47,487 nt of DNA. It comes from Bacillota bacterium. Its GTDB lineage: Bacteria > Bacillota > Clostridia > DSM-8532. Below are positions 15,498 through 23,266 of this stretch, in pieces. The notes under the pieces are model-generated. The model was not told the origin of the DNA. It ran no database searches and saw nothing but the letters and a program-made list of their open reading frames with translations. How positions within the stretch are numbered: position 1 is the stretch's first letter; every line of letters begins with the position of its first letter. The position numbers were made by a program, and so were the translations under genes. The DNA lies in contig JAEZLR010000032.1 of assembly GCA_023415205.1 (NCBI GenBank), forward strand, positions 1 through 47,487, read 5' to 3'.

Positions 15498-16286
15498 ATG
15501 AAAAACCAATCCCAGCAGAAAATCATTCGAATGATTACTCAAACCGCTCTTTTTATTGGCCTCGCCCTGGTGGTCCGTATGTTCAGTATCAGCGTCTATT
15601 TTTTCGGAATCATGGGAATGCGAATCGGCTTTGCAGGTATCTTTTCAAAGCTACCCGCTTTGATCTTCGGCCCATTTATGGGAGGAATAGCCGGAGGGGC
15701 CATCGATATCTTGGGTTATCTCATTAAGCCTGAAGGTGCTTATATCCCATTAATTACCCTAACCGCCATTCTAGAGAGCGTCCTGGCAGGACTATTATGG
15801 AAGGGGCTAAAGGATACTGATACAAAAAAGCTTCAGGTTGCTTTGTGGATAATTTTTGTCTCCATTGGTATTATAGGCGGGATTAACATGATCAGCACTA
15901 CATACTATCCCGACTCTGCGATTTCCCAAGCCTTGGATAGCGTTGGCAAGAACAAGGATTTCTTTGCATTGGGATTGGTGGTCGTTGCAGGTACAGGTAT
16001 TCTCTTGCTTCTTATTGACCTGATTGTTCGTAAAAGATACCCACAGGCCAAGGTTTATAGGAATTATATAAAACTTCTCATTACTATGGGTGTTGCAGGT
16101 CTCACGGTCACGGTGCTGAATACCTGGATACTACAGTTGTTTTTTCCCGAACTGGGGGCCATGGCCTTTGTCGTCTTCCTGGTGCCCAGGGTTGTCAAAG
16201 AGATATTCACGATAGTCATACAAAGCTACATTGCCGCTTTTCTTCTTTCAATCTATGATCGTATCATAGGTCCCAGCCATTCATAG
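15498..16286 (+). CDS. folT: ECF transporter S component, folate type (FolT)
   Basis: 262 residues and about six membrane segments. FGIMGMRIGFAGIFSKLPALIFGPFMGGIAGGAIDILGY matches, in short pieces, the region of FolT-like S components that faces the shared EcfT/EcfA module (here FAGIFSKLPALIFGP). The THF riboswitch directly upstream supports folate as substrate. The ATG at 15498 has AAAGGAG 7 bases upstream. The EcfA/A'/T module is not in the window and must be encoded elsewhere, as is usual for group II ECF transporters. The protein is longer than typical FolT (about 175-200), with an inserted region around 105-165. Confidence 0.85.
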   Translation: MKNQSQQKIIRMITQTALFIGLALVVRMFSISVYFFGIMGMRIGFAGIFSKLPALIFGPFMGGIAGGAIDILGYLIKPEGAYIPLITLTAILESVLAGLLWKGLKDTDTKKLQVALWIIFVSIGIIGGINMISTTYYPDSAISQALDSVGKNKDFFALGLVVVAGTGILLLLIDLIVRKRYPQAKVYRNYIKLLITMGVAGLTVTVLNTWILQLFFPELGAMAFVVFLVPRVVKEIFTIVIQSYIAAFLLSIYDRIIGPSHS

Positions 16287-16357
16287 AGAAAAAAGCCTTT
16301 TAATAATGCTTAAAGAGCTATATAATAAGAAGAAATGCAAAAAAATGGTGAATAATC

Positions 16358-16867
16358 ATGATGTACAAGGTGAAGAGAAAACAACAAAACAGCAAGCTGT
16401 GTCTGGTCTGTGGCTTAAAAAATGAATTTGGCCTGAAAACCTCCTTCTATGAACTGGAAAATGGGGAATTGGTAGCCCTTTTTAGCACTCTTGAGGAGCA
16501 TCAAAGCTACCCGGGAAGGCTTCACGGGGGAATTGCGGGTTCCATATTGGATGAGACTATCGGACGAGCCATTATGATCAACCAGGATAATATCTGGGGT
16601 GTTACGGTGGAATTAACCGTCACCTACAAAAAGCCCATTCCCCTCAACCAGCCTCTCAAAGCCGTTGGACGAATTACAAAGAACAGCTCAAGGCTCTTTG
16701 AAGGAACAGGTGAAATCTATCTCCCGGATGGAGAAATCGCAGCGACAGGCTTTGGCCGCTATCTTAAAATGCCCATCGAGAAGATTGCCGATTTTAATAC
16801 TGATCATGAAGAATGGTTTGTCCTGCCATCTGCCGATGATCCTGAGGCCATTGAATTAGGGTACTAA
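16358..16867 (+). CDS. PaaI-like hotdog thioesterase
   Basis: 169 residues. CLVCGLKNEFGLK (15-27) followed by YPGRLHGGIAGSILDETIGRA (51-71) is the hotdog-fold PaaI/YbgC-like pattern, with the HGG motif and the acidic residue of the catalytic helix. The strand VTVELTVTYKKPIP and the C-terminal FGRYLKMP complete the fold. Members hydrolyse acyl-CoA esters; the substrate is not predictable. A TATAAT at 16321-16326 may be its -10 box; the -35 is poor. The TraX-like gene starts 1 base after its stop. Confidence 0.8.
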   Translation: MMYKVKRKQQNSKLCLVCGLKNEFGLKTSFYELENGELVALFSTLEEHQSYPGRLHGGIAGSILDETIGRAIMINQDNIWGVTVELTVTYKKPIPLNQPLKAVGRITKNSSRLFEGTGEIYLPDGEIAATGFGRYLKMPIEKIADFNTDHEEWFVLPSADDPEAIELGY

Positions 16868-16868
16868 T

Positions 16869-17570
16869 ATGAGAACCGCCGAGCCGTTGACATTGGATGG
16901 CTTTCAACTCAAGATCCTAGCGATTCTGGCCATGGTACTGGATCATGTGGGGGCGGTTTTCTTTCCGACACAGATCCTGTTCCGGGCAGCAGGAAGAATA
17001 GCTGCACCTATTATGGCCTTTTTGATTGCCGAGGGCTATACGAAAACCCGTGATGTCAGGCGGTACATGTTTCGTCTTCTCTTTTTTGCGCTTGCGAGCA
17101 TGCTTCCCTATCAATGGGTTTTTGGAAGCTCCCCTTTTAATATTCTGTTCGATTTGCTTCTGGGGTTATGGGCTATTGACACAGCCCAAAAGCTTCATAA
17201 GGATTATCAAAAATGGTTATTGGTTCTCATCGTTGGGTGTGTGGCGTACCTTTTGAAAACCGATGGATCTATGGGTATCAGTACCCTGGTTTATCTGTTT
17301 TATCGGTACGGCAAGGACAGGAAAAAGATGGCTTGGGCTATGAGTATTCTATATTTAGGATGGCTTGGCTTTGCAATAGTAAGTAACCTGATATGGGGAA
17401 ATGCCGCCCTTGTTACAAGCCCGTTCTTCTGGTTAAGACCACTGTCCCTAATGGCCCTGCCCCTGGTTTACCGCTATAACGGACAACGGGGGATAGGAAT
17501 GAAGTATTTCTTCTATGTCTTTTATCCTTTACATCTTTTAATTCTTTATCTTTTGCGGGGTCTCCTATGA
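16869..17570 (+). CDS. TraX-like membrane protein
   Basis: 233 residues, about seven membrane segments. The opening LDGFQLKILAILAMVLDHVG and FRAAGRIAAPIMAFLIAEGY are the TraX family signature, and FFYVFYPLHLLILYLL closes it. TraX was named for acetylation of F-pilin, but most members lie outside conjugation systems, as here, and are thought to be acyltransferases acting on peptides or glycans at the membrane. It starts directly after the thioesterase gene, so the two are probably cotranscribed. Confidence 0.85.
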   Translation: MRTAEPLTLDGFQLKILAILAMVLDHVGAVFFPTQILFRAAGRIAAPIMAFLIAEGYTKTRDVRRYMFRLLFFALASMLPYQWVFGSSPFNILFDLLLGLWAIDTAQKLHKDYQKWLLVLIVGCVAYLLKTDGSMGISTLVYLFYRYGKDRKKMAWAMSILYLGWLGFAIVSNLIWGNAALVTSPFFWLRPLSLMALPLVYRYNGQRGIGMKYFFYVFYPLHLLILYLLRGLL

Positions 17571-17601
17571 ATAGGTTCTCCCATAGATAACACGATGCAA
17601 A

Positions 17602-17632
17602 AAGCCCCGGGAGCGAATAACCCCCGGGGCTT
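17602..17632 (-). terminator. Terminator of hppA
   Basis: AAGCCCCGGG (17602-17611) pairs with CCCGGGGCTT (17623-17632) around an 11-base loop. Read on the - strand it is followed by a short T-run (CTTTTTGC), so it ends hppA. It may also stop the + transcript from the TraX-like gene. Confidence 0.85.
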
Positions 17633-17658
17633 AACCTTAGCTATACCAATTCATACTC

Positions 17659-19743
17659 CTAGAAGATGGAGAACTGAATGAAGAGTACTGCCAGAAGTGA
17701 AGAAACCAGTGATACAACGGTTATCTGAGTGTTGATGGAGGGCCCAGCGGTATCCTTGAAAGGATCGCCGACGGTATCGCCAACAACAGCAGACTTATGG
17801 GCTTGTGAACCCTTGCCGCCACAATTTCCTGCTTCTACATACTTTTTGGCATTGTCCCAAAGACCACCTGCATTGGACATCAGAAGAGCCAGCAGTAAAC
17901 CGGATGCAATATTACCGGTTAAGAATCCGCCAATGGCTTCTGGACCACCAATGAATCCGACCACCAAGGTTGAGATAATCGCCACAGCACCTGCGGGAAT
18001 AAGCTCTTTTAAGGCACCGGTGGTGGCAATATCAATACATTTTTCATAGTCGGGTTTGGCATCTTCGCGGCCTTCTTTCAAGCCGGGGATGGTATCAAAC
18101 TGGCGATGGATTTCATCCACCATTCTCTGAGCATTTTTGTCAACACCCAGCATCAGCATGGCTGAGAAAACGGCGGGGATGGCCACGCCCACAATGAGAC
18201 CAAAGAATACTGTGGGATTCATGATATCAAAATTCTGAATACCGGGAACCCCAAGCTCTGCTGCGGCTGTGTTGACCTCACTCATAAAGGCACCCAGAAG
18301 AGCGATAACGGTGAGACCGGCAGCGCTGATGGAGAAGCCCTTGGTAACGGCTTTAACCGTATTACCTGCAGAGTCAAGCTCATCGGATATAGCGATAACC
18401 TTTTCTCCCAGACCGCCCATTTCAGCCAATCCGCGAGAGTTGTCCACAATAGGACCGTAGGCATCATTTGAAATAATCATTCCCACAATGGAGAGCATGC
18501 CCAAGGCGGACATTGCGATACCGAACATGCCATAGCCGTCTCCTAAAGGAGCACAGATGTTATAGGCCAGAAGGGCGGATACGGCAATACCAATCAGCGC
18601 GGGAAGGGAACTCAATAATCCGTAGGAGAAGCCCGAAAGAATCGTAAAGGCAGGACCGGCCTTTGAGGCATCGGCTACCTCCCGTACGGGGGGCTTGGAA
18701 TCATTGGTAAAGTAATCGGAAGCAATACCAATGACAGTGCCTACGAGCAAACCGACTGCGGTTGCTCCCCAAATACGCCACTCAAACCCAAAGAGATAGG
18801 TGGTGGCGGCAGTGAGTATAGCATAGACAATGGTTGTAACATAGGTTGAGCTATTAAGCGCCTTGTTGGGGTCGCCATTTTTGCCGATACGTGCCGTGGC
18901 CACACCGATAATGGAGGCTAAAAGGCCCAATGCGGCATAGGCAAAAACCATCTTCACGTTATTGCTGGCTATACCTCCCAGAGAGGTCGCCATAACCAGA
19001 GCGGCAGACATAGAGGCTACATTGGAGTCAAAGAGATCAGCGCCCATACCGGCAACGTCACCCACGTTATCACCTACATTATCGGCGATAACAGCAGGGT
19101 TTCTGGGGTCATCCTCATCGATGCCCATTTCAACCTTACCGACCAAGTCAGCACTGATATCAGCGGTTTTTGTAAAAATTCCACCGCCTGCTTTAGCAAA
19201 GAGAGCCAGTGAGCTTGCGCCAAAGCTGAAGCCAAGAACGGAGGTAGCATCGCCTACCAGCATGAGAACCAGAGTAACACCCAGCAGACTGGTTCCCACA
19301 ACGGCCATACCCATGACGGCACCGCCTCGGAAACCGGCCATAAAGGCTGGCTTGATACCTTGCTTGGCTGCTTCTGCAGATTTTATGTTAGCAATAGTAG
19401 CAACTTGGATGCCAATTTTACCTGCCAGGGCAGATAAAACCGTACCGAAAATGTAAGAGACAGCCATCCATATGTTATCGGTCATGTTACCGGTCCAAAT
19501 AGGTTTGGGAAGGAATAACAAGATCAATACCGCTGCGACAGCCGTAAAACGCGCCAGAACCAGGTACTCACGCTTTAAGAAAGTATTCGCGCCTTTGCGA
19601 ATATACTCTCCTATTTCGGCTATACGAGCGTTGGATGAAGGTTGAGCTTTGACCCAAGTATAAAGCCAGGCCGCAACTGCAAGCGCCAGGGCGGAGATGA
19701 GGATGGCAACAACTTGAATCATTTGGGTTGAAATTTGAATCAT
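17659..19743 (-). CDS. hppA: Membrane-bound proton-pumping pyrophosphatase, K+-independent type
   Basis: 694 residues and about 16 membrane segments, the usual size for the family. It hydrolyses pyrophosphate and pumps H+ (or Na+) out of the cytoplasm. Signatures seen are KTADISADLVGKVEMGIDEDDPRNP in pieces (KTADISADLVGK 192-203, EDDPRNPAVIADNVGDNVGD 210-229), the substrate-binding Asp-rich loops, and NDAYGPIVDN (426-435). The segment GNTVKAVTKG (461-470) has Lys464 and Thr467, the pair that marks K+-independent enzymes; K+-dependent ones have Ala and Gly there. The K+-independent class is usually H+-pumping. Ribosome site AAGGGGG lies 9 bases before the ATG. Confidence 0.97.
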   Translation of the reverse strand: MIQISTQMIQVVAILISALALAVAAWLYTWVKAQPSSNARIAEIGEYIRKGANTFLKREYLVLARFTAVAAVLILLFLPKPIWTGNMTDNIWMAVSYIFGTVLSALAGKIGIQVATIANIKSAEAAKQGIKPAFMAGFRGGAVMGMAVVGTSLLGVTLVLMLVGDATSVLGFSFGASSLALFAKAGGGIFTKTADISADLVGKVEMGIDEDDPRNPAVIADNVGDNVGDVAGMGADLFDSNVASMSAALVMATSLGGIASNNVKMVFAYAALGLLASIIGVATARIGKNGDPNKALNSSTYVTTIVYAILTAATTYLFGFEWRIWGATAVGLLVGTVIGIASDYFTNDSKPPVREVADASKAGPAFTILSGFSYGLLSSLPALIGIAVSALLAYNICAPLGDGYGMFGIAMSALGMLSIVGMIISNDAYGPIVDNSRGLAEMGGLGEKVIAISDELDSAGNTVKAVTKGFSISAAGLTVIALLGAFMSEVNTAAAELGVPGIQNFDIMNPTVFFGLIVGVAIPAVFSAMLMLGVDKNAQRMVDEIHRQFDTIPGLKEGREDAKPDYEKCIDIATTGALKELIPAGAVAIISTLVVGFIGGPEAIGGFLTGNIASGLLLALLMSNAGGLWDNAKKYVEAGNCGGKGSQAHKSAVVGDTVGDPFKDTAGPSINTQITVVSLVSSLLAVLFIQFSIF

Positions 19744-19794
19744 GTGTAGACCCCCTTAGTTGTATTGTGTATGGATTTTGACATTTTCCTAACT

Positions 19795-19823
19795 ATTTTA
19801 CTACAAGCATAAAGAATTATCAA
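19795..19823 (-). promoter_or_regulatory. Promoter of hppA, in the divergent 294-base spacer
   Basis: On the - strand TTGATA (19823-19818), a 17-base spacer and TAAAAT (19800-19795), about 50 bases before the hppA start. The rest of the spacer 19744-20037 is AT-rich and holds no gene. On + a TTGACA occurs at 19959-19964, but no good -10 follows at the right distance, so the tcdA promoter remains undefined. Confidence 0.7.
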
Positions 19824-20037
19824 ACCATTGTGCAAATATTAACAATTTATTATACATTAACACTATGGAAATTGCCCAGTGCTTCATTTTTACCATCTTT
19901 ATCATATGTGCAAATACCTGTCTTAAGTTCTCTTTTTAAAGAATGAGTGTTGATTTTTTTGACACTGTACAACATAATGAGAGTGGTAAAAAGAAACCCT
20001 AATAAAGGAAGATTTTTTCATCAGAAAGGATAGTTCT

Positions 20038-20802
20038 ATGCTGCATGCGTTTTCCCGGACAGAGCTTCTTATTGGAAAGGAAGGCCTGGATAGGTTACAA
20101 CAAAGTAAGGTGGCGATTTTTGGCATCGGAGGTGTGGGTACCTATGCAGTGGAAGGGCTTGTACGTGCAGGTGTTGGACGTTTTGTCCTTGTGGATGATG
20201 ATTTGGTCTGCCTGACCAATATAAACCGCCAGCTCCACGCAACCCGCAAAACCATTGGTAAGGTCAAGGTTGAAATTATGAAAGAACGAATACTGGAGAT
20301 CAACCCCAAGGCCGAAGTTGAAGCCCTAAGACGCTTTTATCTGCCCGAATGTGCGGAAGAGCTTATTAAAGAGGATTATGACTATATTGTGGATGCTGTG
20401 GACACGGTGACTGCGAAAATTGATCTGGTGGTCCAGGCAAAAAAGCGGGGAATATCCATCATTAGCTGTATGGGAGCAGGAAATAAGCTTGACCCTACTC
20501 GATTTGAGGTCACCGATATCTATAAAACCACCATGGACCCCCTGGCCAGGGTAATGCGCAGGGAATTGCGTCAGAGGGGGATTGATTCCCTCAAGGTGGT
20601 TTATTCTACCGAACCTGCCATCAAGCCCATGGAGACTGAGGATACCAGTTGCGCCACCGGGTGTGTTTGTCCCAAAGGAACCCAAAGAACCTGCACCATC
20701 AGAAACCAGATTCCCGGGAGTATTTCTTTTGTCCCTTCTGTTGCAGGGTTAATCCTTGCGGGCGAAGTGATTAAGGATTTGATAGGCTATAATAAAAAGT
20801 AA
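20038..20802 (+). CDS. tcdA: tRNA threonylcarbamoyladenosine dehydratase
   Basis: 254 residues of the ThiF/MoeB/E1 family. The ATP-binding loop FGIGGVGTYAVEGLVRAG (about 29-46), the LVDDDLVCLTNINRQLHA segment, DAVDTVTAKIDLV, and the C-terminal cysteine-rich stretch CATGCVCPKGTQRTC with NQIPGSISFVPSVAG are typical of TcdA (YgdL/CsdL). The enzyme cyclises t6A at tRNA position 37 to ct6A using ATP. GAAAGGA precedes the ATG. The Rrf2 gene follows after 40 bases and is probably in the same transcript. Confidence 0.9.
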   Translation: MLHAFSRTELLIGKEGLDRLQQSKVAIFGIGGVGTYAVEGLVRAGVGRFVLVDDDLVCLTNINRQLHATRKTIGKVKVEIMKERILEINPKAEVEALRRFYLPECAEELIKEDYDYIVDAVDTVTAKIDLVVQAKKRGISIISCMGAGNKLDPTRFEVTDIYKTTMDPLARVMRRELRQRGIDSLKVVYSTEPAIKPMETEDTSCATGCVCPKGTQRTCTIRNQIPGSISFVPSVAGLILAGEVIKDLIGYNKK

Positions 20803-20842
20803 GCTGCCTGATCCTAAGCAGTGATTTTAAGGGTGAGGTCAA

Positions 20843-21295
20843 ATGAAGATATCGACCAAGGGAAGGTACGGCCTTGAGGCGCTTGTGTTCATGTGCCTGG
20901 AAACAGGTCAGAATCATGTGAGCCTAAAAAAAATAGGGGAAACCCTGGATATTTCCGAGGCCTATATTCTACAAATATTTCTTGTTTTGAGGCGGACCGG
21001 CATTGTTGAGAGTGTCCGTGGGGCTCAGGGCGGGTATCGTTTATCTCGCAGCCCCGAAGAGGTTACAGTAGGTGAGGTGCTCAATGCTTTGGAGGGGCCG
21101 CTATCGCCAGTGGCCTGTGTTGTGGATGGATGCCATCAGAAATGTGACAGAATGGAGGGCTGTGCCACCCGTCTTTTGTGGGAAAGGGTAAGCGTGCAGC
21201 TAAATAACCTGACCGGTTCCATGACCCTGTCGGACCTGATTGAGCATTATCGGACCCTTAATCCCCAATGGGCCGGGGAGGATTTTAGCATTTAA
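20843..21295 (+). CDS. Rrf2 family regulator, IscR-like with cysteine cluster
   Basis: 150 residues. The winged helix starts MKISTKGRYGLEALVFMCLE and includes AYILQIFLVLRRTGIVESVRG, the recognition part. Cys92, Cys97, Cys101 and Cys107 lie where IscR has its [2Fe-2S] ligands (Cys92/98/104), so it probably senses iron-sulfur status, redox or sulfur supply. It follows tcdA by 40 bases and is ended by its own terminator. A second Rrf2 gene without these cysteines lies 138 bases on. Confidence 0.9.
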   Translation: MKISTKGRYGLEALVFMCLETGQNHVSLKKIGETLDISEAYILQIFLVLRRTGIVESVRGAQGGYRLSRSPEEVTVGEVLNALEGPLSPVACVVDGCHQKCDRMEGCATRLLWERVSVQLNNLTGSMTLSDLIEHYRTLNPQWAGEDFSI

Positions 21296-21314
21296 AGGAT
21301 GATTTAAGGTATTT

Positions 21315-21350
21315 AAGAGCACTTTCGCCGGGTGCTCTTTTTATTTTTAG
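21315..21350 (+). terminator. Terminator after tcdA-rrf2
   Basis: AAGAGCAC (21315-21322) pairs with GTGCTCTT (21332-21339), followed by TTTTATTTTT. It separates the tcdA unit from the sulfur block. Confidence 0.9.
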
Positions 21351-21361
21351 GGAAGTGTAGC

Positions 21362-21390
21362 TTGACAAAATTAGGGAGCGGGTGTATATT
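21362..21390 (+). promoter_or_regulatory. Promoter of the CymR-like gene
   Basis: Perfect TTGACA (21362-21367), a 17-base spacer, TATATT (21385-21390). Start near 21397, so the ATAGGAATA site (21403-21411) lies inside the initial transcribed region, a typical place for repression. Confidence 0.85.
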
Positions 21391-21398
21391 ATATCAAA

Positions 21399-21415
21399 AC
21401 CTATAGGAATACTAA
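21399..21415 (+). promoter_or_regulatory. Candidate Rrf2-type operator, site 1
   Basis: ACCTATAGGAATACTAA. The core ATA-N-GAATA recurs at 21902-21918, 24388-24404 and 24457-24473, always in front of genes of the sulfur block. Here it would allow autoregulation of the CymR-like gene. Confidence 0.5.
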
Positions 21416-21433
21416 GAATAACAGGGAGGGTTT

Positions 21434-21880
21434 ATGAAGATTTCGACAAAGGGTCGCTATGGATTGCGAGCCATGGTGGATCTGGCGGTCTATTCCAACG
21501 GGGATCACGTAGCCCTTGGGGCCATAGCCGAGAGGCAGAACATCTCCATGAACTATCTAGAGCAGGTTTTTGCCAGTCTTCGTAAGGCGGGCCTGGTAAA
21601 AAGCGTTAAGGGAGCTCAGGGGGGATATGTTTTGGCCCAGACACCGGACTCAGTCAAGGTGGGAGCTATTCTCAGGGTACTGGAGGGGCAGCTTTCGGTC
21701 ATCGACAGCTCCGAAGGCCAGAACTTGGATGAGAAAAGCATTCAGTACTGCCTGAAACAACAGGTGTGGGATAAAATAGATAACTGCATCAACACACTGG
21801 TGGACTCTGTCACCCTTGAGGATCTGGCCAATGATTATAAGCGCCTCAACGGCCTTGAAACCATCATGTACTACATCTAA
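21434..21880 (+). CDS. cymR: Rrf2 family regulator, CymR-like (cysteine metabolism)
   Basis: 148 residues, beginning MKISTKGRYGLRAMVDLAVY with the helix-turn-helix IAERQNISMNYLEQVFASLR and wing SVKGAQGGYVLA. The Fe-S cysteines of the IscR type are absent; the only Cys residues (near 116 and 128) are not in a cluster. This fits CymR, the Bacillota repressor of cysteine and sulfur genes, which acts with CysK. The gene lies directly upstream of metY, mnmA and cysK, and candidate operators lie near all three promoter regions. GGGAGGG precedes the ATG. Confidence 0.85.
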   Translation: MKISTKGRYGLRAMVDLAVYSNGDHVALGAIAERQNISMNYLEQVFASLRKAGLVKSVKGAQGGYVLAQTPDSVKVGAILRVLEGQLSVIDSSEGQNLDEKSIQYCLKQQVWDKIDNCINTLVDSVTLEDLANDYKRLNGLETIMYYI

Positions 21881-21901
21881 TTATGTGCAAAACACGACTA
21901 A

Positions 21902-21918
21902 AATGATAGGAATAATAC
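21902..21918 (+). promoter_or_regulatory. Candidate Rrf2-type operator, site 2 (before metY)
   Basis: AATGATAGGAATAATAC shares the core ATAGGAATA exactly with site 1. It lies in the 84-base gap between the CymR-like gene and metY, 47 bases before the metY start. Confidence 0.5.
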
Positions 21919-21964
21919 AACTAGTAATGGTCTAAAATGTTGTAATATAGAAAGGATGATAACC

Positions 21965-23248
21965 ATGGCACAAAAAAACTACAGATTTGATACCCTCCAG
22001 GTGCATGCAGGTCAAAAGGCTGACCCGACCACAGGCAGCAGGGCTGTTCCCATCTACCAGACCACATCCTATGTCTTTGACAATATTGAGCATGCCGCCA
22101 ATCTTTTTGCGTTAAAGGAAAGCGGCAATATTTATACACGCATCATGAATCCTACCAATGATGTATTTGAACAGCGTATTGCAGCCCTAGAAGGCGGTAT
22201 TGGGGCCTTAGCCCTGGCTTCGGGATCGGCGGCTATTACATACGCCATTTTGAATCTGGCTCAGGCGGGGGATGAAATCGTCTCGGCAAGCACCCTCTAT
22301 GGAGGCACCTACAATCTCTTTTCCAACACTCTGCCGAGAATGGGCATCAAGACGGTATTTGTGGACCCTGATGATCCTGAAAATTTCAGAAAGGCCATTA
22401 CTGAGAAAACTAAAGCGCTTTATTTTGAAAGCATTGGAAATCCCGGAATTAATCTTATCGATATAGAAAAAGTGGTTGAAATAGCTCATGAAAATGGTAT
22501 TCCTGCAATATGCGACAATACCTTTGGCACACCCTACCTTATCAGGCCCATTGACTTTGGTGTGGATATTGTGGTTCACTCGGCCACTAAGTTTATCGGT
22601 GGCCATGGAACCTCCATTGGCGGGGTGCTTGTGGACTCGGGAAGGTTTGACTGGCTGGCAAGCGGCAAATTTCCTGGCCTGACCGAACCGGATTCAAGCT
22701 ACCATGGCATCCGATATGCTCAGGATGTGGGTGCTGCTGCCTACATCACCAAGGCGAGGGTAACGCTCCTACGGGATACCGGCGCGTGCATCAGCCCTTT
22801 TAACTCCTTCCTGCTGCTTCAAGGGCTGGAAACTCTTTCTTTACGCGTTGAAAGGCATGTGGCCAACACAAAGAGGATTATTGAGTTTCTTAAGGGCCAT
22901 GAAAAGGTGAGCTGGGTCAATTACCCCTCACTGCCAGACAGCAAGTATTATCCCTTGGCTGAAAAGTATCTTCCCAAGGGTGCTGGGTCCATTTTCACCT
23001 TTGGCGTAAAAGGTGGACTGGAGGCAGGAAAAACCTTTATTGAAGGCCTGGAAATTTTCTCTCTGCTGGCCAATGTGGCCGATGCTAAGTCCCTGGTCAT
23101 CCATCCGGCCAGCACCACCCATGCCCAGCTTAATGAAGAGGAACAACGCCTGGCAGGCGTTACCCCTGACATGATTCGTCTATCCATTGGAATAGAAGAT
23201 GTGGAGGATCTGATTGAGGATTTGAATCAGGCGCTGGCTCGGGTATAA
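21965..23248 (+). CDS. metY: O-acetylhomoserine sulfhydrylase (PLP enzyme)
   Basis: 427 residues from the ATG at 21965; GAAAGGAT is just upstream, and the ATG at 21956 overlaps it. Cys/Met metabolism PLP family: FDTLQVHAGQ start, SRAVPIYQTTSYVF, YTRIMNPTNDVFEQRIAALEGG, and the PLP lysine Lys209 in HSATKFIGGHG. Length and the long insert before SYHGIRYAQ fit MetY rather than MetB/MetC. It makes homocysteine from O-acetylhomoserine and sulfide. It is followed after 18 bases by mnmA, so both are probably one transcript under CymR-like control. Confidence 0.93.
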   Translation: MAQKNYRFDTLQVHAGQKADPTTGSRAVPIYQTTSYVFDNIEHAANLFALKESGNIYTRIMNPTNDVFEQRIAALEGGIGALALASGSAAITYAILNLAQAGDEIVSASTLYGGTYNLFSNTLPRMGIKTVFVDPDDPENFRKAITEKTKALYFESIGNPGINLIDIEKVVEIAHENGIPAICDNTFGTPYLIRPIDFGVDIVVHSATKFIGGHGTSIGGVLVDSGRFDWLASGKFPGLTEPDSSYHGIRYAQDVGAAAYITKARVTLLRDTGACISPFNSFLLLQGLETLSLRVERHVANTKRIIEFLKGHEKVSWVNYPSLPDSKYYPLAEKYLPKGAGSIFTFGVKGGLEAGKTFIEGLEIFSLLANVADAKSLVIHPASTTHAQLNEEEQRLAGVTPDMIRLSIGIEDVEDLIEDLNQALARV

Positions 23249-23266
23249 TAGAGTCAGGTGATATAA

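Noticed and set aside
16869..17570. TraX-like gene as a sign of a conjugative element
   Set aside because: No other transfer gene is near and chromosomal TraX-like genes are common.
18962..19456. Open frame of 164 codons on + inside hppA
   Set aside because: It lies opposite hppA, has a low-complexity Pro/Ala/Thr/Ser composition typical of an antisense frame and no ribosome site.
21881..21964. S-box or T-box leader before metY
   Set aside because: The gap is only 84 bases and shows no conserved box; the Rrf2-type site explains regulation better.
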